Below, one piece after another: positions 1-5,486 of a stretch of DNA of 5,486 bases (positions are counted from its first letter, which is position 1; the number at the start of each line of letters is the position of its first letter). Position numbers and translations under genes: made by a program. The notes under the pieces are model-generated. The model was not told where the DNA came from. It worked only from the letters and a program-made list of their open reading frames with translations, and searched no databases. Source of the DNA: Candidatus Aenigmatarchaeota archaeon (GTDB taxonomy: Archaea; Aenigmatarchaeota; Aenigmatarchaeia; Aenigmatarchaeales; SZUA-1535). The stretch spans positions 1 through 5,486 of the forward strand of contig JALSPV010000009.1 in assembly GCA_026985775.1 (NCBI GenBank), written 5' to 3'.

Positions 1-711
1 AGTAATCATTGTTAAATACATTTCTGTAAAGATTGCAAGGATTTTTGAATAATTTTCAAGCCTTCTTCTATATTCACTCATAAAAGCTTTTGCTTTTTCC
101 ATGAAAAATTTTGACAAATCTGTACCAGAAGAAAGTACTGTAAGTAAACCGAGAAGCATTTCTTTAAATTCTTTTGATGGTGTGCGCATAGCAGCTTTTC
201 TTATTGCCTGTTCAAGATTCATACCGAAATATTCCACATCCCGATGTATCTTTGCTGCCTCCTTTGCAATCTCTTTATATTCTTTAAAATTTGCGAGAAG
301 TTTGAACATAGCCACAGGCGGAACACCACTTGCAGTAAGAGACGAAAGATAAATAGAAATAAAGGGTAATGAAGCTTCTATTTCCTTGGCTCTTCTTCCA
401 GTGAGAAAGGCAGGATATGTATAGAAAAAGAAAAATAGACCAAGTAGAAGTAAGATAGTTATTGTAAGAGAGAGAAAAAAGGCAAATCCCGAAGAAAGAA
501 AGACAGCAAAAATAAATGTTAAAGCGGGAAATTCTATTATAAAAACAACGAATATGGAAAAAATCATTATGTAAACATATTCTCTTAATGAAAGACCGAG
601 ACCAGATTTTTCGAGATCAGGTTTTATGCTTTCAAAATAATCTACAACAGGATCAAGAGAGTTCCCAAAAAATTTAAACGCCCATAGTTTTGCTTTTTCC
701 CACAAATTCAT
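1..711 (-). CDS. TadC/FlaJ-like type II secretion system F (T2SF) membrane platform protein, 3' end missing
   Basis: This is the inner-membrane platform protein of an archaeal type IV pilus or archaellum-like machine, which couples the cytoplasmic ATPase to pilin extraction and filament growth. My translation from the ATG at 711 stays open for 237 codons to the window edge, so the C-terminus is off-window. Residues 1-43 are a soluble amphipathic lead-in. Residues about 44-72 and 76-100 are strongly hydrophobic membrane segments. Residues 103-222 form a charged cytoplasmic T2SF domain, recognisable by E109-I-E-A-S-L-P-F followed by L-T-A-S-G-V-P-P (125-132), typical of archaeal TadC proteins. 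A further hydrophobic segment begins near residue 223. The start is chosen because its ATG overlaps the ATPase stop by one base (TAATG), with GGGGGAG (717-723) five bases upstream. Tight coupling to the ATPase gene supports a shared complex. The family is clear, but whether it serves a pilus, archaellum or uptake system is not. Confidence 0.88.
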   Translation of the reverse strand, partial: MNLWEKAKLWAFKFFGNSLDPVVDYFESIKPDLEKSGLGLSLREYVYIMIFSIFVVFIIEFPALTFIFAVFLSSGFAFFLSLTITILLLLGLFFFFYTYPAFLTGRRAKEIEASLPFISIYLSSLTASGVPPVAMFKLLANFKEYKEIAKEAAKIHRDVEYFGMNLEQAIRKAAMRTPSKEFKEMLLGLLTVLSSGTDLSKFFMEKAKAFMSEYRRRLENYSKILAIFTEMYLTMIT

Positions 712-2501
712 TATAGCTCCCCCATTATCCGCAGAAGCATACTTCTGTTTGTATAATAAAGATTCATAAAATATGAAAATCTTTTGTAATCGTCTATTGA
801 ATTTTCATAAAGCCACTCTAAAATTCTAACTTTTTGTGCAATGTTTTTCTTTATTTCTTCTTCTGGAATCCCGAGTTCTTTGGAAAACTTTTCAAGCGTG
901 GTGCTTTTGCTTATCGTAATAAATATATCATTCATTGCATCCCATTCAAAAATCGTATTTATTACTGGTGCTTCCGTTTTCTTGTCGTAACCAACGATTT
1001 CGTGTATTCCTGTTACCCTTCTCACATAGCTTCTGCCACGTTTTATTCTTGAAATAAAAATTACAGCATCCAGAACTTCTAGAAGGCTTCCAGGTAAAGA
1101 TATTGGTGGTGTTGTAAGCCTATCAACAAGCTTTTCCATTGTATCCGCATGAATTGTAGCCAGACCAGCATGTCCCGTTGCCATCTGCTGGAAAAGCACA
1201 TACGCCTCTCTACCTCTTACTTCTCCTACGATGATATAATCAGGTCTCTGTCTTAACGATTCAACAAGTAAATCGTACATGTCTACTTCTCCGAATTTTT
1301 TTCCACCAAAATCAGAAATAGCTTTTCTCGCAACATGTGGAACCCAGTGTAAATGCGGTAGTCTTAACTCTGCTGTATCCTCTATGGTAACTATCTTTGC
1401 GCTTGGAGGAATGAAAAGAGAAAGAGCATTTAGCATGGTCGTTTTTCCAGTAGCTGTGCCTCCTCCTATGAGCAAAGAACCACGGTGTTCCACTATAAAC
1501 CACAGATATGCGAGAAGTTTTGCATCTACTGTACCATATTCCATTAAGGTTATCGGTGTAAACGGTTCTTCCGTAAACTTTCTTATTGTGAAGTTACTTC
1601 CTCTTCTTGCTATATCTGTTCCTAAGGTTGCCTGCAGACGCGAACCATCTGGTAATGTCGCATCTAAAAGCGGTTGTGCAACAGAAATGGTTTTTCCACA
1701 GCGCTGAGCAAGTTTTATTACAAAGTTATCAAGCTCTTCGGGTGTTTCGAAGATTATATTTGTTCTTATTGAACCTATTTTCGGGTTTCTATGGTTTACG
1801 AAAACGGGTATGCCAACACCATCACAGGAGATATCCTCTATATTTGAGTCATGCATCAACGGTTCTATTTTTTCAAGACCGAGAAAGTCTCTAACTATAT
1901 AGTAAAGTAAATTTTCTCTTTTCTGCTTTGGAAGATTTGGTAGCAAGGTGTTTATTATTTCTTCAAATTTCCTTCGTAAATATTCTTTTGCCTCTTCTTT
2001 TTTCAGAGCAGAAAAATCTACATCAAGTTTTTCTGCAATAGTTTTTTTCATCTTTTCTAGAAGGTTCTTTTCTGGATCTGTAAGATAAGGTTCTATGACA
2101 TAGTAAACAAGTGCATTATCTTTTTCCGACCATCTTATGTGAGCATATGCAAAAATCCTCTCGCCTTCTTTTGGTTCTCTTGGGATAAGTGGATACTTCA
2201 TTTCTATTGCACGTAAATCACATTCTTCTACCTCTTTATACTTGGTAAATTCTCGAATGGAAGAAATATCGACACCTTTTACCTCTTCTTTTTTGAGTCT
2301 TTTGACTGTGGAAACGATTATTTCTCTTTCAAGATCTTTTGGTTCTCTTGGTTGAGCTTTCGGTAAAGTTCTAGGATGATGATGTTTTCTCTTTTTAAAT
2401 TCTTCGTTTTTCCTTTCATGGCTTTTGACAAGAGACAAGTCTTTTTTCTTATATCCAAGAATAGCCCTCAATACTAGGAGTTTTAAGTATGGATGCGTCA
2501 T
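711..2501 (-). CDS. Type II/IV secretion system ATPase (archaeal GspE/FlaI/TadA family)
   Basis: This is the hexameric cytoplasmic ATPase that powers pilin assembly through the adjacent TadC-like platform protein. All hallmark motifs are present: Walker A G347-GTAT-G352-K353-T354; Asp box I370-V-T-I-E-D-T-A-E-L; Walker B with R419-P-D-Y-I-I-V-G-E427-V-R-G; and His box M440-A-T-G-H444-A-G-L-A-T-I-H451-A. The sequence from about 116 to 152 (I-R-W-S, then Y-Y-V-I-E-P-Y-L) and the region 200-300 match the N-terminal domain of archaeal members, and 345-500 is the RecA-like core. The N-terminus (about 1-75) is a basic, probably disordered extension with K39-H-H-H-P. At 596 residues it is somewhat longer than typical archaellum FlaI, which I recall as roughly 500-550. 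The ATG overlaps the upstream pilin-like stop (ATGA), and GGTGAT sits six bases before it. No catalytic residue is missing, so it should be active. Pilus versus archaellum cannot be decided: no FlaH-like gene is visible, which favours a pilus. Confidence 0.95.
   Translation of the reverse strand: MTHPYLKLLVLRAILGYKKKDLSLVKSHERKNEEFKKRKHHHPRTLPKAQPREPKDLEREIIVSTVKRLKKEEVKGVDISSIREFTKYKEVEECDLRAIEMKYPLIPREPKEGERIFAYAHIRWSEKDNALVYYVIEPYLTDPEKNLLEKMKKTIAEKLDVDFSALKKEEAKEYLRRKFEEIINTLLPNLPKQKRENLLYYIVRDFLGLEKIEPLMHDSNIEDISCDGVGIPVFVNHRNPKIGSIRTNIIFETPEELDNFVIKLAQRCGKTISVAQPLLDATLPDGSRLQATLGTDIARRGSNFTIRKFTEEPFTPITLMEYGTVDAKLLAYLWFIVEHRGSLLIGGGTATGKTTMLNALSLFIPPSAKIVTIEDTAELRLPHLHWVPHVARKAISDFGGKKFGEVDMYDLLVESLRQRPDYIIVGEVRGREAYVLFQQMATGHAGLATIHADTMEKLVDRLTTPPISLPGSLLEVLDAVIFISRIKRGRSYVRRVTGIHEIVGYDKKTEAPVINTIFEWDAMNDIFITISKSTTLEKFSKELGIPEEEIKKNIAQKVRILEWLYENSIDDYKRFSYFMNLYYTNRSMLLRIMGEL
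717..723 (-). promoter_or_regulatory. Ribosome binding site of the TadC-like gene
   Basis: On the minus strand GGGGGAG lies five bases before the ATG at 711, inside the last codons of the ATPase gene. It fixes the TadC-like start at the TAATG junction and implies translational coupling. Confidence 0.6.
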
Positions 2502-2932
2502 CCTATTATCACCTTTCCACTTTCATACTTTATTTCAAGCTGATTTGATAGCGGCACAACAAACGCGCGAAGCTTTGCTTCTGCACCATATAAATTAAGT
2601 AATGCTTTCTTATTAAATGCTTCTGTCCTTATGTATATATTTCCATTTTCTTTATCGAGAAAATACCTCGAACCAAACACAGATTCTGGTAATTCTATAC
2701 GAAGTTGTATAGTGGCGTTGGTTTCAATACCTGTTCTATAAACAAGATTTACGTAATAAGAGATATAGCTCGCTATTTTTTTAAGTGACTCTTCAGTCAC
2801 AAAAAATTTAATTTGTTTTGTCATCGAATCAAAAGAATGATAAATCATTAGGCAGAGGAATAGTCCGAGGACAAAAAAGAGCAAAGATTCTATAGTTATA
2901 GCTTGTGCTTTTTTATTTACCAAAATACTCAT
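2498..2932 (-). CDS. Type IV pilin-like protein with class III signal peptide
   Basis: This small 144-aa secreted or membrane-anchored protein is probably a pilin or minor pilin of the filament built by the two genes downstream. Its N-terminus is a short charged leader, N6-K7-K8-A9-Q10, followed by A-I-T-I-E15-S and then an uninterrupted hydrophobic helix of about 20 residues (16-35). This is the layout of archaeal prepilins cut by an EppA/FlaK-type peptidase. Cleavage after A9 would put the conserved glutamate at +6; cleavage after Q10 would put it at the usual +5. The rest (about 36-144) is a soluble domain with alternating hydrophobic residues suggesting beta strands, and one N-A-T sequon (72-74) that could be N-glycosylated. 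No Shine-Dalgarno is visible before the ATG, so the mRNA may be leaderless or very short-leadered. It is first in the operon and overlaps the ATPase gene by four bases. I do not recognise the soluble domain. An FlaF/FlaG-like stator role is an alternative. Confidence 0.72.
   Translation of the reverse strand: MSILVNKKAQAITIESLLFFVLGLFLCLMIYHSFDSMTKQIKFFVTEESLKKIASYISYYVNLVYRTGIETNATIQLRIELPESVFGSRYFLDKENGNIYIRTEAFNKKALLNLYGAEAKLRAFVVPLSNQLEIKYESGKVIIG
2508..2513 (-). promoter_or_regulatory. Ribosome binding site of the secretion ATPase gene
   Basis: GGTGAT on the minus strand matches the complement of the archaeal 16S rRNA 3' end and lies six bases before the ATG at 2501. It is embedded in the last codons of the pilin-like gene, so it both supports the chosen ATPase start and points to coupled translation across the ATGA overlap. 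Confidence 0.7.
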
Positions 2933-2962
2933 AAAATTTTACTATATAAAAGACAAATAAAA

Positions 2963-2975
2963 ATTTTAAAGTTTC
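2963..2975 (-). promoter_or_regulatory. Candidate BRE/TATA promoter of the pilus operon
   Basis: On the minus strand GAAAC (a BRE-like purine stretch, 2971-2975) is followed by TTTAAAAT (2963-2970), a plausible weak TATA box. With the usual archaeal spacing of about 25 bases, transcription would start near 2941 and leave a leader of about 9 nt before the ATG at 2932. That fits the absence of a Shine-Dalgarno site. AT-richness makes chance matches easy. Confidence 0.35.
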
Positions 2976-2987
2976 AGAAATAGAAAC
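2971..2987. repeat. Inverted repeat GTTTC-N7-GAAAC upstream of pilus promoter
   Basis: GTTTC (2971-2975) and GAAAC (2983-2987) form a perfect 5-bp dyad with a 7-base spacer, directly upstream of the candidate minus-strand TATA box and overlapping its BRE. It may be a regulator site or a chance occurrence in AT-rich DNA. The same pentamer makes up the palindrome at the S-layer promoter, but in the opposite arm orientation. Confidence 0.35.
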
Positions 2988-3124
2988 ATCATAAAATTTA
3001 TTATAATAGGTTAAATCAGAAATTTTGAAAAAATATCATCTTAAAGTGGTTTGTAAACAATTAAACGACATTAAAAACATTATTTTTGCTTAATTTTTCA
3101 TTGAGAAACTTTAGACAAAACATT

Positions 3125-3139
3125 TGGAAACTGTTTCCA
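3125..3139. promoter_or_regulatory. Perfect 15-bp palindrome, candidate operator or activator site for the S-layer promoter
   Basis: TGGAAAC-T-GTTTCCA is a perfect 7+7 inverted repeat around one central base. It abuts the BRE/TATA element of the S-layer promoter, with its last base overlapping the BRE. That is the usual place for an archaeal activator, or for a repressor that blocks TFB/TBP. The short spacer makes an RNA hairpin unlikely, and the site lies upstream of the predicted transcript, so a dimeric DNA-binding protein is the natural reading. The regulator is not in the window. Confidence 0.55.
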
Positions 3140-3153
3140 GAAAGCTATATATA
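3139..3153 (+). promoter_or_regulatory. BRE/TATA promoter of the S-layer gene
   Basis: AGAAAG (3139-3144) is a good TFB recognition element, followed after one base by TATATATA (3146-3153), a strong archaeal TATA box. Spacing predicts transcription start near 3176, where a C-A step fits an archaeal initiator. The leader to the ATG at 3265 would be about 89 nt, long for an archaeal mRNA. A strong promoter suits an S-layer gene, usually among the most expressed genes of the cell. Confidence 0.72.
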
Positions 3154-3176
3154 CCTGTTTTTACAACCTCTTTACA

Positions 3177-3208
3177 TCGATGAAGCGTGCTCTAGCTACG
3201 TGCGCCGA
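3177..3208 (+). promoter_or_regulatory. GC-rich potential hairpin at the start of the S-layer mRNA leader
   Basis: GCGUGC (3185-3190) can pair with GUGCGC (3200-3205), with two G-U pairs and a 9-base loop. UCG (3177-3179) can pair with CGA (3206-3208) across a five-base bulge. Positions 3177-3209 are 20 G/C out of 33, against a very AT-rich upstream flank, and the shift coincides with the predicted transcription start. It could be a 5' stabilising structure for an abundant mRNA or a regulatory fold. The pairing was found by eye, with no energy calculation. Confidence 0.35.
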
Positions 3209-3275
3209 GAAAAACTTGACAGGATTTGATACACCTGAAAAAAATGGAAAAGGTGGAGTGAGGTATGCAGTTTAG
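3180..3275 (+). CDS. Possible 31-codon leader ORF overlapping the S-layer start
   Basis: An ATG at 3180, only about four bases after the predicted transcription start, opens a 31-codon frame ending at TAG 3273-3275, eleven bases inside the S-layer gene in another frame. The peptide begins M-K-R-A-L-A-T-C and is rich in K, G and T. It has no membrane segment and no recognised family. If the mRNA starts where predicted, this would be a nearly leaderless start, a common archaeal mode, and its translation could affect or couple to S-layer initiation. A frame this short can arise by chance, so this is a low-confidence call. Confidence 0.22.
   Translation: MKRALATCAEKNLTGFDTPEKNGKGGVRYAV
3251..3256 (+). 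promoter_or_regulatory. Ribosome binding site of the S-layer gene
   Basis: AGGTGG lies eight bases before the ATG at 3265 and matches the archaeal anti-Shine-Dalgarno. It decides the start: the upstream in-frame ATG at 3244 reads only five codons (M-E-K-V-E) before TGA at 3259-3261. That mini-ORF spans the ribosome site and ends three bases before the S-layer ATG. CACCT at 3232-3236 is complementary to AGGTG at 3251-3255 and could mask the site. Confidence 0.75.
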
Positions 3276-5486
3276 AAGGGTATGTGCTGTTGCCGGTTCC
3301 GCGTTGCTTGCTGGAGCAACGCTGGCGACTGCAGTAATGGGAGCAACTGTTACCACAGTAGGAGAAATAACAAAGAAGCTCGGTACACCTCAAGAAAAAT
3401 TCCCGCTTTTCGTGGTTGGTGCAGACGCGGCTGCAAGCGACGTGGCTGCGGCAATAGATATAGCAGTTAGACTTGCTGCAAATTACAAAAAAGAAGAACC
3501 AGTTGAAATAACAACAGCAAAAACAACAGTTACTGGAGGTAAACTTCTCGAAACAGACACAAAGAAACTTTACTACGATAGCGCTATCGACTCGGCCATT
3601 CAGGTAATAACATCAAAGGATCTTCCAAAACTTCTTGCAAGCGGTACAGTAGAGGATGAGAACGGTCAGAAGTATAATTATGACCAGTACTTGAGAATCG
3701 GTAACAAAGTAATAACCTTCGGAGACCCCGTACCTACAGATACAACAAAAGAAGCAGTATACTACATTCAGCTCGGTACTAACCCAACACCAGATAGCGA
3801 TTACCTTGTGCAGGCAGAAGTAATTTTTGACAATCCAATTAATGTAACAAAGGCAAAGGGTAAGAAAATTACACTCTTTGGTCAAGAATTTACAATTGCA
3901 CCCGAATCCACAGCAGATAAGCTTGTGCTTTACAAGTCATCTGATAAAGTAAGTGTTGGTGCAGGAGAAACCAAGAGCATAACAGTTGGTGGAAAGGAGT
4001 ATACAGTAAAGGTAGTTGGTATAGTAGATTCTAAGACAGCGGTTGTGGAGATAAACGGTATTACAAAAGAGGTCGAAGAAGGAAGATCCTATGATTTTGG
4101 CGGACTTCAGGTATACATAGAAGACGTGTTCTATTACAAGGTACCGCAGGAAACAGGAAGCGTTGTGCTTTCTGCAGGTGCTGAGAAATACATTTTCCAG
4201 GACGGCCAGCCTGTTAAGGAAGGTTCTGACGAGGAGATAGTTAAAGGTACAAAGGTAGCAACAGATTACAGCAATTATCAGCTTTCATATCTCAAGATAG
4301 CGTTTGACGCAAAAGACACGCAGAGCAATTACATTGAAGAAGGTTCCACATGGGTAGATCCGCTATTCGGTACAATAAAGGTGGCATTTAACGGGCTTGA
4401 CAGTGCATCAACGGAGAAGATAACAGTTGAACCAGTTTCAACACAGGGTTACAGAGTAAGCTTTACAGACAAGAACGGTAACAGCGTATCTCTCGAATGG
4501 GCTTATGATAGCGATCTTTCAAATACAGGTAATGCAAAACTTGCAGATTCAAACGGTTACGCATTCCACGTAGTTGAAGGAGAACCAACAAAGCTTAACG
4601 AGTACACCTTCCTCGCAGCAGCAGAAGGCTTCGAGAGAGTAGTGCAGGTTACAGATATAGATGCAACAAATGCAGATAATAGCGTCAAAGATAAAGGAAA
4701 AATAACATTGAGAGATGTTGATACAGGGGCAGAATTCGAGGTAAATGTTGAAGAAACTGGTGTAGATACGGGTATTTTCGAAGGAAAGAAAGTAATCGAC
4801 GGACAGGAGTACTACATATACCTTGATACGAAGAATGATGGTGATGTAACAAATGATGTGGTAGAAATAACATGGGGTACTGGTGCAGATTACGGTAAGC
4901 CAGGAAACGAAATAACAGTATACCCAATAATGAGAACGAGCAAAGGCGCAATGATAGTGTTGACAGAGCCTGCAACATTTACACTAGGCACAAATGAAAC
5001 TAAAACCATAAAATTGCCCACAGGAGACATAACAGTTACAACGACATCAGATGGAAATGTTACTGTTTCAATAGGAGGTACAAATGTTATTACCACAACA
5101 GGCAGTGCTGTTACAGCATATGATGTTAAAGTAGGTAAAGTAGGATATGACATCACAGCAACACCAGATGCAACAGCACCAACCATTAAAATAAACCTCA
5201 ATGCAACAACATCACCAGCACTCATGATAGTAGAGGAAGAAGACGCAAACGGAAACCACAATGCTGTGATAATACCTGTCAAAGAGGGTTCAAACTACCT
5301 TGACTTAGATACACCAACATTTACAGGTACACACTCAAGCTTTGTTGCAACAGGAGACAATGAAGACAAGGCAGTAGATGTATACGGTACAATGGTTTAC
5401 AGAACAAACACGAACGATCAGGATGTTGATACAATAACATATCCAGACAAACAGCTCGTAGCAGCCGTTGCGGTAGGTAGCAACCC
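3265..5486 (+). CDS. S-layer protein (methanococcal/DPANN-type), 3' end missing
   Basis: This is the cell-surface lattice protein that forms the outer coat. My translation is open for 740 codons plus two bases to the right edge. Residues 1-27 are a Sec signal peptide (R4-R5, hydrophobic core 8-25, cleavage probably near A23-A27). The mature start T-V-T-T-V-G-E-I-T-K-K-L-G (28-40), then F-V-V-G-A-D-A-A-A-S-D-V-A-A-A-I-D-I-A (49-67), resembles the S_layer_N domain of the MJ0822 family. Residues 232-312 look like a beta-rich module: T-V-G-G-K-E-Y-T-V at 240, V-E-I-N-G at 261, G-G-L-Q-V-Y-I at 279. Acidic, Thr/Val-rich beta stretches follow to the edge. N-X-S/T sequons lie at N193, N577, N598 and N646. 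The only cysteine is C7, in the signal peptide. D521-TKN-D525-G-D527 plus D531 resembles a calcium-binding loop. The part seen already exceeds the methanococcal homologue, which I recall as about 560 residues. A C-terminal S-layer domain probably lies beyond the edge. Confidence 0.9.
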   Translation, partial: MQFRRVCAVAGSALLAGATLATAVMGATVTTVGEITKKLGTPQEKFPLFVVGADAAASDVAAAIDIAVRLAANYKKEEPVEITTAKTTVTGGKLLETDTKKLYYDSAIDSAIQVITSKDLPKLLASGTVEDENGQKYNYDQYLRIGNKVITFGDPVPTDTTKEAVYYIQLGTNPTPDSDYLVQAEVIFDNPINVTKAKGKKITLFGQEFTIAPESTADKLVLYKSSDKVSVGAGETKSITVGGKEYTVKVVGIVDSKTAVVEINGITKEVEEGRSYDFGGLQVYIEDVFYYKVPQETGSVVLSAGAEKYIFQDGQPVKEGSDEEIVKGTKVATDYSNYQLSYLKIAFDAKDTQSNYIEEGSTWVDPLFGTIKVAFNGLDSASTEKITVEPVSTQGYRVSFTDKNGNSVSLEWAYDSDLSNTGNAKLADSNGYAFHVVEGEPTKLNEYTFLAAAEGFERVVQVTDIDATNADNSVKDKGKITLRDVDTGAEFEVNVEETGVDTGIFEGKKVIDGQEYYIYLDTKNDGDVTNDVVEITWGTGADYGKPGNEITVYPIMRTSKGAMIVLTEPATFTLGTNETKTIKLPTGDITVTTTSDGNVTVSIGGTNVITTTGSAVTAYDVKVGKVGYDITATPDATAPTIKINLNATTSPALMIVEEEDANGNHNAVIIPVKEGSNYLDLDTPTFTGTHSSFVATGDNEDKAVDVYGTMVYRTNTNDQDVDTITYPDKQLVAAVAVGSN

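Larger units (their letters stand above)
2933..3264. other. Divergent intergenic region between pilus operon and S-layer gene
   Basis: This 332-nt stretch separates the two start codons. Positions 2933-3120 are very AT-rich with no convincing gene on either strand. It holds a weak minus-strand promoter (2963-2975), the inverted repeat at 2971-2987, a smaller dyad GTTTGTAAAC (3049-3058), the palindrome at 3125-3139, the S-layer promoter (3139-3153) and a leader from about 3176. The leader starts abruptly GC-rich. GAAAC/GTTTC occurs five times in the region (2971, 2983, 3105, 3127, 3133). Confidence 0.8.

Noticed and set aside
101..352. Plus-strand 83-codon ORF
   Set aside because: Antisense shadow of the TadC-like gene, whose conserved T2SF motifs read on the minus strand in this interval.
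834..1894. Several plus-strand ORFs (834-1052, 1279-1707, 1607-1894) and a minus-strand ORF at 1312-1503
   Set aside because: They lie within the ATPase gene, which carries all Walker, Asp and His box motifs. Their translations are cysteine- and aromatic-rich without any family pattern.
2942..2950. TTTATATAG on the minus strand as the TATA box for the pilus operon
   Set aside because: Its centre is only about 14 bases before the ATG at 2932, so transcription would begin inside the gene and lose the pilin start. The TTTAAAAT element at 2963-2970 has better spacing.
2963..2993. Box C/D sRNA on the minus strand (ATGATG followed by CTGA)
   Set aside because: The C-like box is incomplete, the spacing to CTGA is only about 9-10 bases, and no C'/D pair follows.
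3265..3345. Lipoprotein or Tat signal at the S-layer N-terminus (R4-R5, C7)
   Set aside because: C7 lies before the hydrophobic core rather than at its end, so there is no lipobox. The RR pair lacks the rest of the twin-arginine consensus.
4890..5282. Minus-strand 130-codon hydrophobic ORF, and those at 3196-3393, 3613-3885 and 4685-4978
   Set aside because: Antisense shadows of the S-layer frame. The hydrophobicity of the 130-codon one comes from reading the complement of Thr/Ala/Asp-rich codons. None has a ribosome site or promoter.
1..5486. CRISPR arrays, insertion sequences, tRNA or rRNA genes, frameshifted genes
   Set aside because: No regularly spaced direct repeats, transposase motifs, cloverleaf or rRNA sequence seen. 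All four main reading frames are intact.

Overview
This window looks archaeal, from an AT-rich and possibly thermophilic lineage. The evidence is a BRE/TATA promoter, GGTGAT-type Shine-Dalgarno sites, a class III (prepilin-peptidase) signal peptide, an archaeal GspE/FlaI-like ATPase paired with a TadC/FlaJ-like membrane protein, and an S-layer protein whose N-terminal half resembles the methanococcal/DPANN S-layer family. A DPANN archaeon (Nanoarchaeota or Aenigmarchaeota-like) is my best guess. A Methanococcales relative cannot be excluded from this sequence alone.

Left part (1-2932, minus strand): a tightly packed three-gene operon of the archaeal type IV pilus/archaellum class. Reading from 2932 leftward it holds a 144-aa pilin-like protein, a 596-aa secretion/assembly ATPase that starts in an ATGA overlap with the pilin stop, and a TadC-type inner-membrane platform protein that starts in a TAATG overlap with the ATPase stop and runs off the left edge. 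The pilin-like subunit or tip protein would be processed by a prepilin peptidase and assembled by the ATPase acting on the TadC platform.

Middle (2933-3264): a 332-nt AT-rich divergent intergenic region. It holds a weak promoter for the pilus operon, a strong TATATATA promoter facing right, a perfect 15-bp palindrome abutting that promoter, and a leader of about 89 nt. The first third of the leader is strikingly GC-rich, can fold, and contains short upstream ORFs.

Right part (3265 to the right edge, plus strand): the first 740 codons of a large secreted S-layer protein with a signal peptide, beta-rich repeats and no cysteine in the mature part. It continues past the window.

The pilus machinery and the S-layer gene therefore share one regulatory region. 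Any pilus must cross the S-layer, so co-regulation of these cell-surface genes is plausible, but this is inference. I see no wholly novel system. The most interesting parts are the regulatory structures between the divergent units.
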